Source: Acidimicrobiia bacterium (lineage in GTDB: Bacteria > Actinomycetota > Acidimicrobiia > IMCC26256 > JAOSJL01). From it: a stretch of 64,000 nucleotides of DNA. Numbering within the stretch: position 1 is the first letter of the stretch; every line of letters starts with the position of its first letter. The notes under the pieces were generated by a model that searched no databases, was not told the DNA's origin, and worked only from the letters and a program-made list of their open reading frames with translations. Below are positions 35,953 through 45,701 of the stretch, in pieces. The translations under genes and the position numbers were made by a program. The stretch lies in the NCBI GenBank assembly GCA_027494115.1, contig JAOSJL010000001.1:2911937-2975936 (forward strand), read 5' to 3'.

Positions 35953-36812
35953 GGGTCGTGTCGTCTCCGGACTTGGTGAGCTGGTGGACGGACAGGCGCG
36001 GTGAGGTGGGTCACCGGCCGGTGAAAAAAGGCCTCGCGACCCTCGGTGAACGCAGCCACGGCCTCGGCATGGTCTTCGGTCTCGAACAGGTTGACGAGCG
36101 TTCGTGAGATGAACTCCCCGAGTGCGGCGAGGTCCGCATAGGTCATGTGGGTGCCCTTGGCCAACCCCGCCTTCATGTACCGCAAGGCCGCGGGCGGCTT
36201 CGTGGCGATCCTCGCCGCCAGCTCCTGCGCTTCACCGAGGAGATCCGCCGCGTCGACGACACGCGACACAAGGCCGATCTTCTCCGCTTCGGCAGCGTCG
36301 ATCAGGTCGCCGGTGAACAGGAGCTCGGCGGCCTTGGAAGGCCCGACGAGCTGTGGCAGGCGGCGCATGCTCGCGAAGTCGGCGATGAGATTGAAATTGA
36401 CGTAGAAAGCACCGAACTTCGCGTACGTGTTGGCGAGACGGACGTCGGCGACGAGCGTCAGGTCCATCCCCACGCCGACGGCGATGCCGTTGACGGCTGC
36501 GATCAGCGGCTTCTCGAATTCGAGCAGACGGGTGGTCTCCGGCGTGGTGCGCGGGATGGCCCGCTTCAGCGGCGCGAGTCCCTTCTCCAGGTTGTCGCCC
36601 TCCCAGGCCTCGTTGACATCGTCACCTGCGCAGAACGCCTTTCCCGCCCCCGTGATCACGAGACAGCCGACCGCAGGATCCGCCTCGGCTTCGGTGAGTG
36701 CGGCCTCGATCTGCGCTCCCATCTCGAGGGTCAGCGCGTTCATGGCGTCGGGTCGGTTGAGCGTCAGAGTCCCGACGCCGTCGGAAACGTCGTAGATTGC
36801 TAGTTCAGCCAT
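35949..36812 (-). CDS. Enoyl-CoA hydratase/isomerase family protein, copy 2
   Basis: 287 residues. LTLNRPDAMNALTL, GKAFCAGDDVNEAWEG and PLIAAVNGIAVGVGMDLT are the crotonase signatures. The active-site segment FGAFYVNFNLIADFASMR lacks the canonical Glu of true hydratases, so it may be an isomerase or act on unusual CoA esters. It ends with a Pro/Arg-rich tail. First gene of the minus operon; operator site D lies directly in front of its ATG (36810-36812) and is shared with the divergent ligase. Confidence 0.9.
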   Translation of the reverse strand: MAELAIYDVSDGVGTLTLNRPDAMNALTLEMGAQIEAALTEAEADPAVGCLVITGAGKAFCAGDDVNEAWEGDNLEKGLAPLKRAIPRTTPETTRLLEFEKPLIAAVNGIAVGVGMDLTLVADVRLANTYAKFGAFYVNFNLIADFASMRRLPQLVGPSKAAELLFTGDLIDAAEAEKIGLVSRVVDAADLLGEAQELAARIATKPPAALRYMKAGLAKGTHMTYADLAALGEFISRTLVNLFETEDHAEAVAAFTEGREAFFHRPVTHLTAPVRPPAHQVRRRHDP

Positions 36813-36818
36813 GTGCGA

Positions 36819-36836
36819 TGTTAACTCAGGTTAACT
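36819..36836. promoter_or_regulatory. Shared palindromic operator, site D
   Basis: tgttaac-tcag-gttaact, a near-perfect palindrome between the divergent enoyl-CoA hydratase (start at 36812) and acyl-CoA ligase (start at 36875). It can control both directions. Confidence 0.8.
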
Positions 36837-36874
36837 ACCGTCTGCAGCAGAACCGAACCGAGGAGGACACCGCC

Positions 36875-38431
36875 ATGTGGCCCGGCCCCCATGCCGAATC
36901 CACGCCGGACAAGGCCGCTGTGATCGTGGCCGACACGGGAGAGACGCTCACCTACAAGGAACTCGACGACGGGTCGAACCGGCTCGCCCAACTCCTCCAC
37001 GACGTGGGCCTGCGGTGGGGCGACCACATCGCCTTCGTGCACGGCAACGACACACGCTTCCACGAGCTCTGCTGGGCAGCGCAGAGAAGTGGTCTCTACT
37101 ACACAGCGATCAACTGGCACTTCAACGCCGACGAGGTGGCGTACATCGTCGAGAACTGCGACGCCACCGTCCTGATCGTCTCTGACGAGTTCCGCGAGAT
37201 GGCGGCCGAGCTGACTCCGATGCTGGATGACGAGGTCGCGACCCGCCTCCTCATCGGAGGCGCGCTCGACGGGTGGGAGAACTACGAGGACGCCGTGTCC
37301 CGCTATCCGGCGAAGCCGATCGACCACGAGCTCGAAGGCCACGCCATGCTCTACTCATCGGGGACGACGGGGCGCCCCAAGGGGGTCAAGTACAAGCTCA
37401 CCCGCGAACCGGTCGGCAACGCGCCCGTGATGGTCGAGGCCTTCCGCCATCTCTACGGGTTCGACGACACGTCCGTGTACCTGCACCCCGCACCCCTCTA
37501 CCACTCGGCTCCGCTCCAGTTCACGATGCTCGCTCTCCGCCTGGGCGGAACCGTCATCATCACGCGCGGCTTTGATCCCGAAGGTGCACTCCAGGCGATC
37601 GAGGAGTACGGCGTCACGCACTCCCAGTGGGTGCCGACGATGTTCGTGCGGATGCTGAAGCTCCCCGAGGACGTGCGGAATCGCTACGACGTGTCGTCGC
37701 TCCAGGTCGCGATCCACGCGGCCGCACCCTGTCCGGTGGAGATCAAGCGGGCGATGATCGAATGGTGGGGACCCGTGCTCCACGAGTACTACGCCGCGAC
37801 CGAGGGGATCGGTGCGACGTTCATCAACTCCGAGGAGTGGCTCGAACACCCGGGATCGGTCGGAACCTCGATGCTCGGACCGGTCCACATCCTCGACGAG
37901 GACGGGAACGAGGTGCCGACGGGTGATATCGGTGTCGTGTGGTTCGAGGGCAGCGGGAGCCCGCTGTCCTTCGAGTACCACAAGGACGAGGAACAGACGA
38001 AGGAGTCGCACGACACGCACGGGTGGGCCACCACCTTCGACATGGGATACGTCGACGAGGACGGTTACCTCTACCTCACCGACCGCAAGACCTTCATGAT
38101 CATCTCGGGCGGCGTCAACATCTACCCCCAGGAGGCCGAGAACCTCCTCGTCGAGCACCCGAAGGTGATGGACGCCGCGGTGTTCGGGGTGCCGAACGAC
38201 GAGATGGGCGAAGAGGTGAAGGCGGTCGTCCAACCGCTGGACATGACCGACGCCGGCGAGGAGTTCGAGCGTGAGCTCATCGCCTACTGCCGGGAGAACC
38301 TCGCGCACTACAAGTGCCCTCGCTCGGTCGACTTCGAGGCGGAACTCCCCCGCCACGACACCGGCAAGCTCTACAAGCGACTGCTACGGGACAGATACTG
38401 GGGCGACAACGAATCGAGGATCATGTCATGA
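36875..38431 (+). CDS. Acyl-CoA synthetase (AMP-forming ligase), copy 2
   Basis: 518 residues from an ATG with an AGGAGG site eight bases upstream. YSSGTTGRPKGVKY (P-loop), HEYYAATEGIGAT (A5) and FDMGYVDEDGYLYLTDRK (A7) are followed by IISGGVNIYPQEAEN (A8) and the catalytic Lys in DTGKLYKR. The motif set is that of actinobacterial FadD3-, FadD13- or FadD19-like ligases, which activate fatty acids, steroid side chains or ring remnants. The upstream alternative starts lie inside the operator and are unlikely. Its stop overlaps the next ATG by four bases (ATGA). Divergent from the hydratase operon and under the same operator. Confidence 0.94.
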   Translation: MWPGPHAESTPDKAAVIVADTGETLTYKELDDGSNRLAQLLHDVGLRWGDHIAFVHGNDTRFHELCWAAQRSGLYYTAINWHFNADEVAYIVENCDATVLIVSDEFREMAAELTPMLDDEVATRLLIGGALDGWENYEDAVSRYPAKPIDHELEGHAMLYSSGTTGRPKGVKYKLTREPVGNAPVMVEAFRHLYGFDDTSVYLHPAPLYHSAPLQFTMLALRLGGTVIITRGFDPEGALQAIEEYGVTHSQWVPTMFVRMLKLPEDVRNRYDVSSLQVAIHAAAPCPVEIKRAMIEWWGPVLHEYYAATEGIGATFINSEEWLEHPGSVGTSMLGPVHILDEDGNEVPTGDIGVVWFEGSGSPLSFEYHKDEEQTKESHDTHGWATTFDMGYVDEDGYLYLTDRKTFMIISGGVNIYPQEAENLLVEHPKVMDAAVFGVPNDEMGEEVKAVVQPLDMTDAGEEFERELIAYCRENLAHYKCPRSVDFEAELPRHDTGKLYKRLLRDRYWGDNESRIMS

Positions 38432-39237
38432 GCTCCCGAGAGGACCTGGAGGCCGTCGCCGACGATCTCGAGGCAGAGGAACAGATCCTCGACGATCTCG
38501 TGGCCGATCTCGACGACGACGGCTGGGACGCGATGACCGTCGCCGAGGGCTGGACGGTACGCCACACGATCGGCCACCTCGCGTCGTCGGAGGAATTGGC
38601 CGCGGTCGCAGCGACTGATGAGGAGGAGTTCCGGGCTGTGCTGGCCGACGTCATCGAGAATCTCGAGGAGTTCGAGTCGGGGCTTCCCCCGGAGATCGCA
38701 GCGTTGTCGAATGCCGAACTCCTCGAGCGCTGGCGGAGCACCCGGGATACGACGATCGACGCGGTCCGGGCCAAGGACCCCGATGACCGCATCGCGTGGG
38801 TCGGTCCCTCGATGAAGGGCCGTGCGTTCCTCACCGCGCGGCTGATGGAGACGTGGTCGCACGGCCGGGACATCTTCGACGCCCTCGGACAGCCTCCTCC
38901 TCCGGCCTCCGAGCGGCTGCGACACATCGCTCACCTCGGAGCCGTCACAAGGGCCTTCGCCTACGCAAACCGCGGCAGGGAGGCACCCGGGGCCGAGGTC
39001 CGCATCGAACTCGACGCACCGTCGGGCGGCGACCTCTGGACCTGGGGACCGGCCGACGCCACCGACCGCGTGACCGGCCCTGCCGAGGACTTCTGCCTGG
39101 TCGTCTCCCAACGCCGCAACGTGGCCGACACCGCGCTGGTGGTCGAGGGTGACGCCGCCTCCGACTGGATGACGATCGTCCAGTGCTTCGCCGGTCCGGC
39201 CACCGACCCGCCGGCCCCGGGAACTCGCCTGCCCTGA
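38428..39237 (+). CDS. TIGR03084/maleylpyruvate isomerase-type DinB-fold protein
   Basis: 269 residues. The N-terminal helical bundle has VAEGWTVRHTIGHLASSE and, later, RLMETWSHGRDIFDALG. The three His residues of these helices form the metal site of DinB/MDMPI-type mycothiol-dependent enzymes. The C-terminal half (DLWTWGPADATDRVTGPAED) is the second, SCP2-like domain of TIGR03084 proteins. A mycothiol-linked isomerase or transferase role is a family inference. Start overlaps the acyl-CoA ligase stop (ATGA), so the pair is coupled and under site D. It ends shortly before the convergent SMP-30 gene. Confidence 0.85.
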   Translation: MSSREDLEAVADDLEAEEQILDDLVADLDDDGWDAMTVAEGWTVRHTIGHLASSEELAAVAATDEEEFRAVLADVIENLEEFESGLPPEIAALSNAELLERWRSTRDTTIDAVRAKDPDDRIAWVGPSMKGRAFLTARLMETWSHGRDIFDALGQPPPPASERLRHIAHLGAVTRAFAYANRGREAPGAEVRIELDAPSGGDLWTWGPADATDRVTGPAEDFCLVVSQRRNVADTALVVEGDAASDWMTIVQCFAGPATDPPAPGTRLP

Positions 39238-39265
39238 GATCCGGTGCGGTCGGTGCGCCCGCGAT

Positions 39266-40123
39266 TCAGGGCAGTCCGGTGCCCGGAACGTCCACCTCCA
39301 CGGCCGCGATCTGAGCGTCGTGACGCTCGGTCACGACCGCCGACTGCGCCGACTCGGCGAGCATGAGGTAGAGCGTGCGGCGATCGGATCCGCCGAGCAT
39401 GCATGCGAAACACCCGCGACCCGGCTCGATCCGCTCGGTGACGCGGCCTCCTTCGAACACGCGGATGCAGGCCGCACCGAGCGCGTCGGCGAACCAGACG
39501 GCCCCTTCGGCATCGAGGCAGATCCCGTCGGGATAGGTACCGGGAACCTCGGCCCAGACGCGCCGGTTGGAGAGCGTCCCGTCGGCGGCGAGGTCGAACG
39601 CCGTGATCTTCGAGGCGACGGTCTCGGCCACGATCAACGTGGTGCCGTCGGGGGTGATCACGCTTCCGTTGGGGAATGCCATCTCGTCGGCGGCGACACC
39701 CACCTCCCCGTCGATCGACACGCGCGCCAGTGACGCCATGACCGGTTCCACGGGCTCGGCCTCGAGGTCGAACCCGAAGTGGCCCACGAAGGCGTTGCCG
39801 TGCGCGTCGACGACCATGTCGTTGCAGTGCCACGTGGCGAGGTCGGAGAGATCGGCCACCTCGATGAGCGAGCGGTCGGGAGCCAGGCGGAGCAGTCGGC
39901 GGTCGGTCATCGAGACGATCAGCAAGCGATCGTCGGGGAGCCATCCGAGTCCCGAAGGCTGGCCGGGTACCTCGCACACCATCTCGAGATTCGAGCCGTC
40001 GGCGTCGCAACACAGGACATGGTGCGTGTAGAAGTCCGAGAACCACAGCCGCCCGTCGTGCCACCGCGGCCCTTCGGCGAACGTCAGGCCGTCGACGACG
40101 ATCCGGAGCCGGGGATCCGTCAC
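39266..40123 (-). CDS. SMP-30/gluconolactonase/lactonase family protein
   Basis: 285 residues from GTG 40121-40123, ten bases after the transporter's stop with GGAG upstream. GLTFAEGPRWHDGRLWFSDF holds the calcium-binding Glu of the six-bladed propeller. WHCNDMVVDAHGNAFVG has the Asn-Asp pair, and TYPDGICLDAEGAVWFAD the third Asp. The family opens lactones or hydrolyses related esters. Being downstream of the transporter gene suggests its substrate is handled by the same pathway. An upstream ATG (40156) would overlap the transporter and is less likely. Confidence 0.9.
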   Translation of the reverse strand: MTDPRLRIVVDGLTFAEGPRWHDGRLWFSDFYTHHVLCCDADGSNLEMVCEVPGQPSGLGWLPDDRLLIVSMTDRRLLRLAPDRSLIEVADLSDLATWHCNDMVVDAHGNAFVGHFGFDLEAEPVEPVMASLARVSIDGEVGVAADEMAFPNGSVITPDGTTLIVAETVASKITAFDLAADGTLSNRRVWAEVPGTYPDGICLDAEGAVWFADALGAACIRVFEGGRVTERIEPGRGCFACMLGGSDRRTLYLMLAESAQSAVVTERHDAQIAAVEVDVPGTGLP

Positions 40124-40133
40124 TGAGGCTCCG

Positions 40134-43100
40134 TCATCCGGTCGAATCCTGCCCATGGTCCGCGGGGATACCCGAAAGGTAGGCGCGTTCGATGGCGTCG
40201 AAGTCTTTCACGAGGTCGGCGGCCTCGCCACCGACAGCGAGGCGACCATGGTGGAGAACATACGCGCGGTCGGCGAATTCGAGGGCTTCGCGTGCGTGCT
40301 GCTCGACGAGCAGCACGCCGATACCCCGGTCGGCCGCCTCCCGCACAGCGCGCAGCAGGCGACGGACCACCTTCGGGGCGAGGCCCAACGAGAGCTCGTC
40401 GGCGAGGAGTAGTCGCGGCTCGGCGGCGAGTGCGCGCGCGAGCGTCAGGATCTGCTGCTCACCACCGGAACAGAGACCGGCACGTCGGCGCAGGAGCGGC
40501 TCGAGCTCCGGAAACATCTCGAGCGCGGTCTGCCTGTCGCCCCGACCCAGGCGCAGGTTGGCGCCCACGCTCAGGCTCATGAAGACCGAGCGGTCCTCGG
40601 GCACGAATCCGAGACCCTGGCGGACCCTCCGGTGCAGAGGGGCGTTCGTCGCTTCACCCCTCCACGTCACCTCCCCGGACAGGGGCGCGAGCTCACCGGC
40701 GAGCGTGAGCATCGTGGTCGACTTCCCCGCCCCGTTCGGCCCGAGGAGAGCCACGACCTCGCCCGGTCGGACCTCGAGATCGAGATCGCGCACAGCGGCC
40801 AGATCGTCGTAGCCCGCCGACAAGGCCGTCGCACGCACGAGAGGCTCCCCGACGACCGAACGCGGAACCGCCGGTTCGACGCGCACGCCCGCTCCACCCA
40901 CGGCCCGATGCTCGTCGTCGACGCCGAGGTAGGCGGCGATGACCGCGTCCTCGTCGAGGACCTCGGCGGGAGTCCCCTCGGCGATCTTGCGACCGAAGTC
41001 GAGCACAGACACGCGGTCGCAGATGTCCATGACCAGTGAGACGTCGTGTTCGATCAGGAGTACCGCCATCCCCCAGTCGTCGGCCAGTCTCCGCACGAGT
41101 CGACCGAGCTCCGCCGACTCGTGCTCGTCGAGTCCGGCCGCCGGCTCGTCGAGAAGAAGAACCGACGGCATCGTCGCCACCGTCCGTGCGATCGCGACCT
41201 GGCGCCGAACACCGAACGGGAGCTCGTCGGGATTCTCTTCCAGGACGGCCTCGAGACCGAACTCCCGCACGGCGGCCACAGCTCCGGCACCCAGGGGCTC
41301 GTGGCCGGGGGCGACGAGATCGGTGAGATAGGCGCGGAAGTCGCGCGCATCAGAGGCTGTGCGGAGATTCTCGCGCACCGTCATGGACTCGAAGAGCTCG
41401 AGGTTCTGGAAGGACCGCCCGATTCCGCCGGCCGCCCGCCGCCGGGCCGACCACCGGTCGACGTAGGTGTCGTCGAGGAGAATTCGTCCGTTGGAGCACG
41501 CCACGAAGCCCGTCATGGCGTCGATGAGTGTCGTCTTCCCGGCGCCGTTGGGCCCGATGAGTCCGTGGATCTCCCCCGGCCGAACCTCGAGGCTCACGTC
41601 GTCGAGCGCCACGACGCCCCCGAAGCGGACCGTCACCCCCTCCGCCCGAAGTGCCGCCGCGGGGATCCGGGGCCGCTCGACGTCGGGGAGCGTCTCGACG
41701 GGGCGTGACCGTCGACGGCGGACGGCCCACAACCGCACGCGCGCGATCGGCAACTTCGAGAGCCGGATGCTGGCGATCCCGTTCGGGATGAGGACCAGGA
41801 CGACGATGAGCGCAACGCCGAGCACGATCTGGACGGTGCGCTCGTTGTCGAAGGAACCGCCCAGGAACTTCACCACGAAGTTCCCCGGTGCCACCGCCGC
41901 CCCGATGACCGCGCCGATGATGAACCCGATACCGCCGATCACCGCGTAGATCACGACGAAGATCGACTGGAAGACCGAGAACGTGGGAAAGAACGTGACG
42001 TTGGGACGTCGAAAGCCGATGAGCACGCCACCGACCGCAGCGAGGGCCGCCGAAAGGCCGAACGCATAGAGCTTGGCCCGAAAGACGCTGATTCCCAAGG
42101 CCGTCGCCGCCCGTTCGTTGGACCGCACCGCCACGAGGCGGCGACCGGCGCGTCCTCGCCGGAGGTTGGCGACGAGCAGTGCGCATCCGACGAAGAACGC
42201 GAGGGTCAACAGCGCGTACCGCTCCGGATGGTCGAATGTGTTGAAGTCGACACCGAAGAGTCGAACGGAACCGATCGTCGTGCCCGTGACGCCACCGGTT
42301 CGATCGAGGTTCCGGAACACGAGGCTCTCGATGACGAGCGCGAGGCCCAGGGTGGCAACGGCCAGATTCACACCGCGCGTGCGGAGAGCGGGGAGACCCA
42401 CCAGGATCCCGATGGGGACGGCACCGAGCACGCCGATGAGGATCGCCAGCTCGAAGGGGACGTCCCAGTTGGCGATGGCGCGCGCTCCCATCCAGGCCCC
42501 CATGCCGGCGAGAGCGAACTGCGCGAGGGAGAGCTGTCCCGTGTATCCCGTCACGACGACCAACGAAAGGATGATGATCCCGAGGGCGAGCGTGGTGGTG
42601 ACTGCCTCGACGAGTGTGGTCGAGAGAAAGAACGCGATGATCGCTGCGGCGACCGCCACGACAGGAAGCAGGATCTCGGGGCGGATCCTTCCCGTGCCGA
42701 TCTCCGGGGGTTTCTCCACACCTTCGCCGCGGAGTGGAAGGGCGCGTCCGCGCACGACGAGCACGATGACGATCACGAGGAACGGGATGGAGCGGGACCA
42801 TCCGTCGAGTGTGACGTCGAAACGGATCTGCGTGTAGGCGACCTCGGATTCGAGGATTCCGATCAGGAGCCCGCCGGCCAGCGTCAGCCCGAACGAGCGG
42901 AAGCTCCCGACCAGCGCGGCCGCCAATGCGGGAACGACGAGCAGTGTCAGGCTCGCGACGTCGAGGCCGGAAAGGTTGACGATGAGAATCGCAGCCAGCG
43001 CCGCCAGGACACCACCGAGCGCCCAGTTGGCGGTCGCGACCACGTCGGGTGAGATCCCCTGCGCGGAGGTCGCCCGGCGGTTCTCGGCCACCGCCTGGGT

Positions 43101-43601
43101 CGCCAGACCGAACGTCGTCCAGCGGTAGACCGCCGTGAGAACGATCGTCAACGCCACGCCGATGCCGAGGATGATGAGGCGGTCACGACCGATCGACACG
43201 TCGCTCCAGAGAGTCACGCCGTCGGCGGGAACCAACTTCGTCACGATCTTCGGAAGATCGCCCCACCGTGACTGGCCGAAGCCGAACAGGACGGTCAGGA
43301 GGCCCAGGGTCGCGATGAGCCGCGACAACGCGGGTGCCCTGCGGAGGGGCCGCATGATCAGAACGTGGGTGAGCGCACCGATCAGCGCTCCGAGCGCCAG
43401 CGCCTCCGCCCAGGCGATCCAGGTCGCGGTTCCTGAATCGCGCGCGTTGTAGAACACGAAGGCACACACCATGCCGACGGCGCCCTGCGCGAAGTTGACG
43501 ACACCCGAGCCGCGGTAGGTGAGCACGATCCCGAGAGCGGCGAGACCGTACACGGCGCCGGCACCGAGGCCGAGGATGGCGAACCGCAGAAACTCCGTCA
43601 C
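40134..43601 (-). CDS. LivH-LivM-LivG-LivF fused into one branched-chain-type ABC transporter
   Basis: 1155 residues in one unbroken frame. Residues ~1-290 are a LivH-like permease (YGLAALGIVLTYRGSGVVNF). Residues ~310-640 are LivM-like (LSLVVVTGYTGQLSLAQFAL). Next comes a LivG ATPase (LIGPNGAGKTTLIDAMTG Walker A, LLLDEPAAGLDEHE). Last is a LivF ATPase (LLGPNGAGKSTTMLTLAG, LCSGGEQQILTLARAL). The four subunits of the HAAT transporter are usually four genes. The first ATPase's signature reads LPFGVRRQVAIAR, a diverged LSGGQ. Starts GTG at 43601 with operator site E just beyond. With the binding protein at 44273-45581 it forms an importer for a branched acid or amino-acid-like compound. Confidence 0.95.
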   Translation of the reverse strand: MTEFLRFAILGLGAGAVYGLAALGIVLTYRGSGVVNFAQGAVGMVCAFVFYNARDSGTATWIAWAEALALGALIGALTHVLIMRPLRRAPALSRLIATLGLLTVLFGFGQSRWGDLPKIVTKLVPADGVTLWSDVSIGRDRLIILGIGVALTIVLTAVYRWTTFGLATQAVAENRRATSAQGISPDVVATANWALGGVLAALAAILIVNLSGLDVASLTLLVVPALAAALVGSFRSFGLTLAGGLLIGILESEVAYTQIRFDVTLDGWSRSIPFLVIVIVLVVRGRALPLRGEGVEKPPEIGTGRIRPEILLPVVAVAAAIIAFFLSTTLVEAVTTTLALGIIILSLVVVTGYTGQLSLAQFALAGMGAWMGARAIANWDVPFELAILIGVLGAVPIGILVGLPALRTRGVNLAVATLGLALVIESLVFRNLDRTGGVTGTTIGSVRLFGVDFNTFDHPERYALLTLAFFVGCALLVANLRRGRAGRRLVAVRSNERAATALGISVFRAKLYAFGLSAALAAVGGVLIGFRRPNVTFFPTFSVFQSIFVVIYAVIGGIGFIIGAVIGAAVAPGNFVVKFLGGSFDNERTVQIVLGVALIVVLVLIPNGIASIRLSKLPIARVRLWAVRRRRSRPVETLPDVERPRIPAAALRAEGVTVRFGGVVALDDVSLEVRPGEIHGLIGPNGAGKTTLIDAMTGFVACSNGRILLDDTYVDRWSARRRAAGGIGRSFQNLELFESMTVRENLRTASDARDFRAYLTDLVAPGHEPLGAGAVAAVREFGLEAVLEENPDELPFGVRRQVAIARTVATMPSVLLLDEPAAGLDEHESAELGRLVRRLADDWGMAVLLIEHDVSLVMDICDRVSVLDFGRKIAEGTPAEVLDEDAVIAAYLGVDDEHRAVGGAGVRVEPAVPRSVVGEPLVRATALSAGYDDLAAVRDLDLEVRPGEVVALLGPNGAGKSTTMLTLAGELAPLSGEVTWRGEATNAPLHRRVRQGLGFVPEDRSVFMSLSVGANLRLGRGDRQTALEMFPELEPLLRRRAGLCSGGEQQILTLARALAAEPRLLLADELSLGLAPKVVRRLLRAVREAADRGIGVLLVEQHAREALEFADRAYVLHHGRLAVGGEAADLVKDFDAIERAYLSGIPADHGQDSTG

Positions 43602-43614
43602 ACCGAATCGCAGA

Positions 43615-43632
43615 CGTTAGCCTTGGTTCACA
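43615..43632. promoter_or_regulatory. Shared palindromic operator, site E
   Basis: cgttagc-cttg-gttcaca overlaps the first base of the TetR ATG and sits 13 bases in front of the divergent transporter. Placement suggests autoregulation of tetR and control of livHMGF. Confidence 0.78.
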
Positions 43633-44207
43633 TGGCGGACAAGCAGCAGACGCGACGCGAACTGATCCTCGATGCGGCCATCCGTCTCTTCCGGAGAAGC
43701 GGATACGAGGCGACGGGAATCGACGACATCGGCGCGGCTGCCGGTATCACCGGGCCCGGCGTCTACCGCCACTTCTCCAGCAAACAGGAGATCCTCGACG
43801 AGTGCGTCACCTACGGCGCCTCGGAGGTCCTCCAGCACGCCGACGAGATTCTCAGTGGCGACCTCGCGCCGCGCCAGGCACTCGATGCACTCGTGAGCCG
43901 CCTCGTCGACGATGTGCTGAGCAGACCCGACATGGTCACGGTCCTTCTCCGCGAGCGGCGTCATCTCTCCCCGGCGGCGAAGGGGGCCTGGACGCGTGCC
44001 GTCAACGACTACCAGTCCGAGTGGCGATCCGTTCTGGGGGCGCTGCGACCCGATCTGGACGACGACGCCGTGGCCGCGGTGATCTGGATGGCGCTCGGGA
44101 TGGCGCTGGCGGCCGCGCAGTACGACACCGGATACCCCCGCGACGAACTCGCCGCCGTGCTGCACGACATGCTCGTCGGCTCGCTGCTCGGGCCGAGCGA
44201 CCGGTGA
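43632..44207 (+). CDS. TetR-family regulator, candidate controller of the shared palindrome
   Basis: 191 residues. The N-terminal helix-turn-helix reads TRRELILDAAIRLFRRSGYE, then DDIGAAAGITGPGVYRHFSS, the usual TetR recognition helix. The C-terminal half is the helical ligand/dimer domain (DLAPRQALDALVSRLVDD, AVAAVIWMALGMALAAAQYD). It is the only regulator inside the catabolic block, and an 18-bp palindrome covers its start. Ligand is likely an acyl-CoA by analogy with KstR, FadR and PaaR-type regulators; this is inference. ATG at 43632 is chosen; an upstream TTG would lie inside the operator. Confidence 0.92.
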   Translation: MADKQQTRRELILDAAIRLFRRSGYEATGIDDIGAAAGITGPGVYRHFSSKQEILDECVTYGASEVLQHADEILSGDLAPRQALDALVSRLVDDVLSRPDMVTVLLRERRHLSPAAKGAWTRAVNDYQSEWRSVLGALRPDLDDDAVAAVIWMALGMALAAAQYDTGYPRDELAAVLHDMLVGSLLGPSDR

Positions 44208-44224
44208 CTGACTGTCGACCAACG

Positions 44225-44272
44225 TCGCTGACAGGATTCCCGGCGAACGATCGCTGACAGGATTCCCGGCGA
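44225..44272. repeat. 22-bp direct repeat with 26-bp period
   Basis: The element tcgctgacaggattcccggc continues with ga and occurs at 44225-44246 and again at 44251-44272, separated by acga. It fills the gap between the tetR stop and the convergent binding-protein stop. Function unknown. The same word tcgctgaca recurs, slightly changed, in the tandem repeat at 60892-60936. Confidence 0.85.
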
Positions 44273-45581
44273 CTACTCGGACCCGGAGCCGTCGCCCGAC
44301 GAGCCGCCACCCAGCTCGACGGGGTCGCCACTGGCCGTGCACTCGTCGCCGTTGGTGACGTCGATGAGCGTGTCGAACAGGGGGAGGTCTCACCCTCCGC
44401 GTCGAAGATGACGGGCACGGCGCACGGATTGAACACCCGCGGGATCGGGATTCCGACGTCCACGGCCTCTTTCCACTGGAGCGGCGGGTAGAGCCCGAAC
44501 TCCAGGTCGGTGGTCGCGTTGAGCGCATCCCAGAGAGCCGGGCCGGTGATCTCCGGGAGGTCCTCGGCCAAGAGCGTCATGACGACCACGCCTGAGTAGG
44601 CCATGAGCCGACCCCGGTCGTCTCCTCGAAACCGGCGTTGTGCACTGCATCGATGAACTGCTGGCACGCGTCGCTGTCGAACGCACAGGTCGAGGACTGC
44701 GACGTCACGATCCCGGCAAGATCATCCCCGAGCGAATCGCGGAACGCGCTCGCATCCGTGGAGAAGGTCCCGAGGGGGATATCGGGCTCACTCTGGCGGG
44801 CCGTCACCACGAAGTTGGTGGCGTCCTGACCCGACAGGAAGACAGCGATGCCGTCGGCGCCGCCGTCGAGCGAGGCCTGCACGTAGGTCGCCATGTCGGG
44901 GAGCGAGCTCGGGCACGGGGACGTCGTTGCCGTACGTGGCGCCGAATGCCTCGAGGGAGGGTGTCACGAACGCGGGAATGGCCGCTCCGGCGGCCAGATC
45001 GGGACGCGGTGTGCTCACCTTGGTGGCACCCTGCTCGGCCACGCCGATGGCCACGCTCGGCGCCGTGGTCACGATCCCCCGACCACCGGGAAGGCAGCGG
45101 GCGAGGTGAAGCCCGCGGCTCCCGCCAGGGTGTGGGCGATCGACGGGATCTTGTTCTCCTCCATGAGCGGCAGGAACTGGTCGGCGTGCACCGACAGGAC
45201 ACCCGTCAGCGCGACGACTCCCTCGTCGACCATCATCCGCCCACACTCGGCCGCTGTGTTCGGGTCATTGGCGGTGTCGCAGGTCAGGACCTCGACGGGG
45301 CGACCCCCGATCCCGCCCGCCTCGTTGACCATCAGTGCGGCACCGATCGCACCCTCGGGGTATTCGGGATTGGCGAGCGCACCCCCGGTCTCCTCGACGA
45401 TCACACCGACCTTGATCGGCTCACCGGTGAGGCCCGCCGTGAGGTCGATCTCGTCGGGGGACGGCTGGTCGTCGCCCCCGCCCGTGTCGTCGCTGCTCGA
45501 GCTGTCGCTGTCGCAGGCGACCGCCACCAGCACCAACGCGGCGAGAATCGCCACCACCCGGATCCAACCGAACCGTCGCAT
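44273..45581 (-). CDS. Branched-chain-type ABC substrate-binding lipoprotein (four frame breaks)
   Basis: About 436 residues after repair. The signal peptide has a lipobox VAVAC followed by a Ser/Asp/Gly linker, so it is lipid-anchored outside. Type I periplasmic-binding features are visible: IKVGVIVEETGGALANPEYP, AALMVNEAGGIGGRPVEV and MMVDEGVVALTGVLSVHADQ. Breaks: missing bases at 45076-45080, 44608-44609 and 44380-44384, plus an extra base at 44898-44901. Repaired, the length is a whole number of codons and the end reads DGSGSE. It is the probable partner of the LivHMGF fusion and presents the substrate to it. Site F lies upstream. Confidence 0.83.
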
Positions 45582-45626
45582 CTGATGTCTCCCTGAGAGC
45601 GCCCATTCCACTGCTGTCTGCGGGGA

Positions 45627-45644
45627 CGCTAACGCTCGTTCACA
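45627..45644. promoter_or_regulatory. Shared palindromic operator, site F
   Basis: cgctaac-gctc-gttcaca lies upstream of the substrate-binding lipoprotein gene, in the same divergent region as site G. Confidence 0.75.
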
Positions 45645-45701
45645 CCCGAGTCAATCACCCGGGTGGCGACGCCGACGCCATCGTGGACCACGCCACCCAT
45701 G

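Noticed and set aside
44225-44272. A CRISPR array
   Set aside because: Only two 22-bp copies with a 4-base gap, and no cas genes anywhere in the window.
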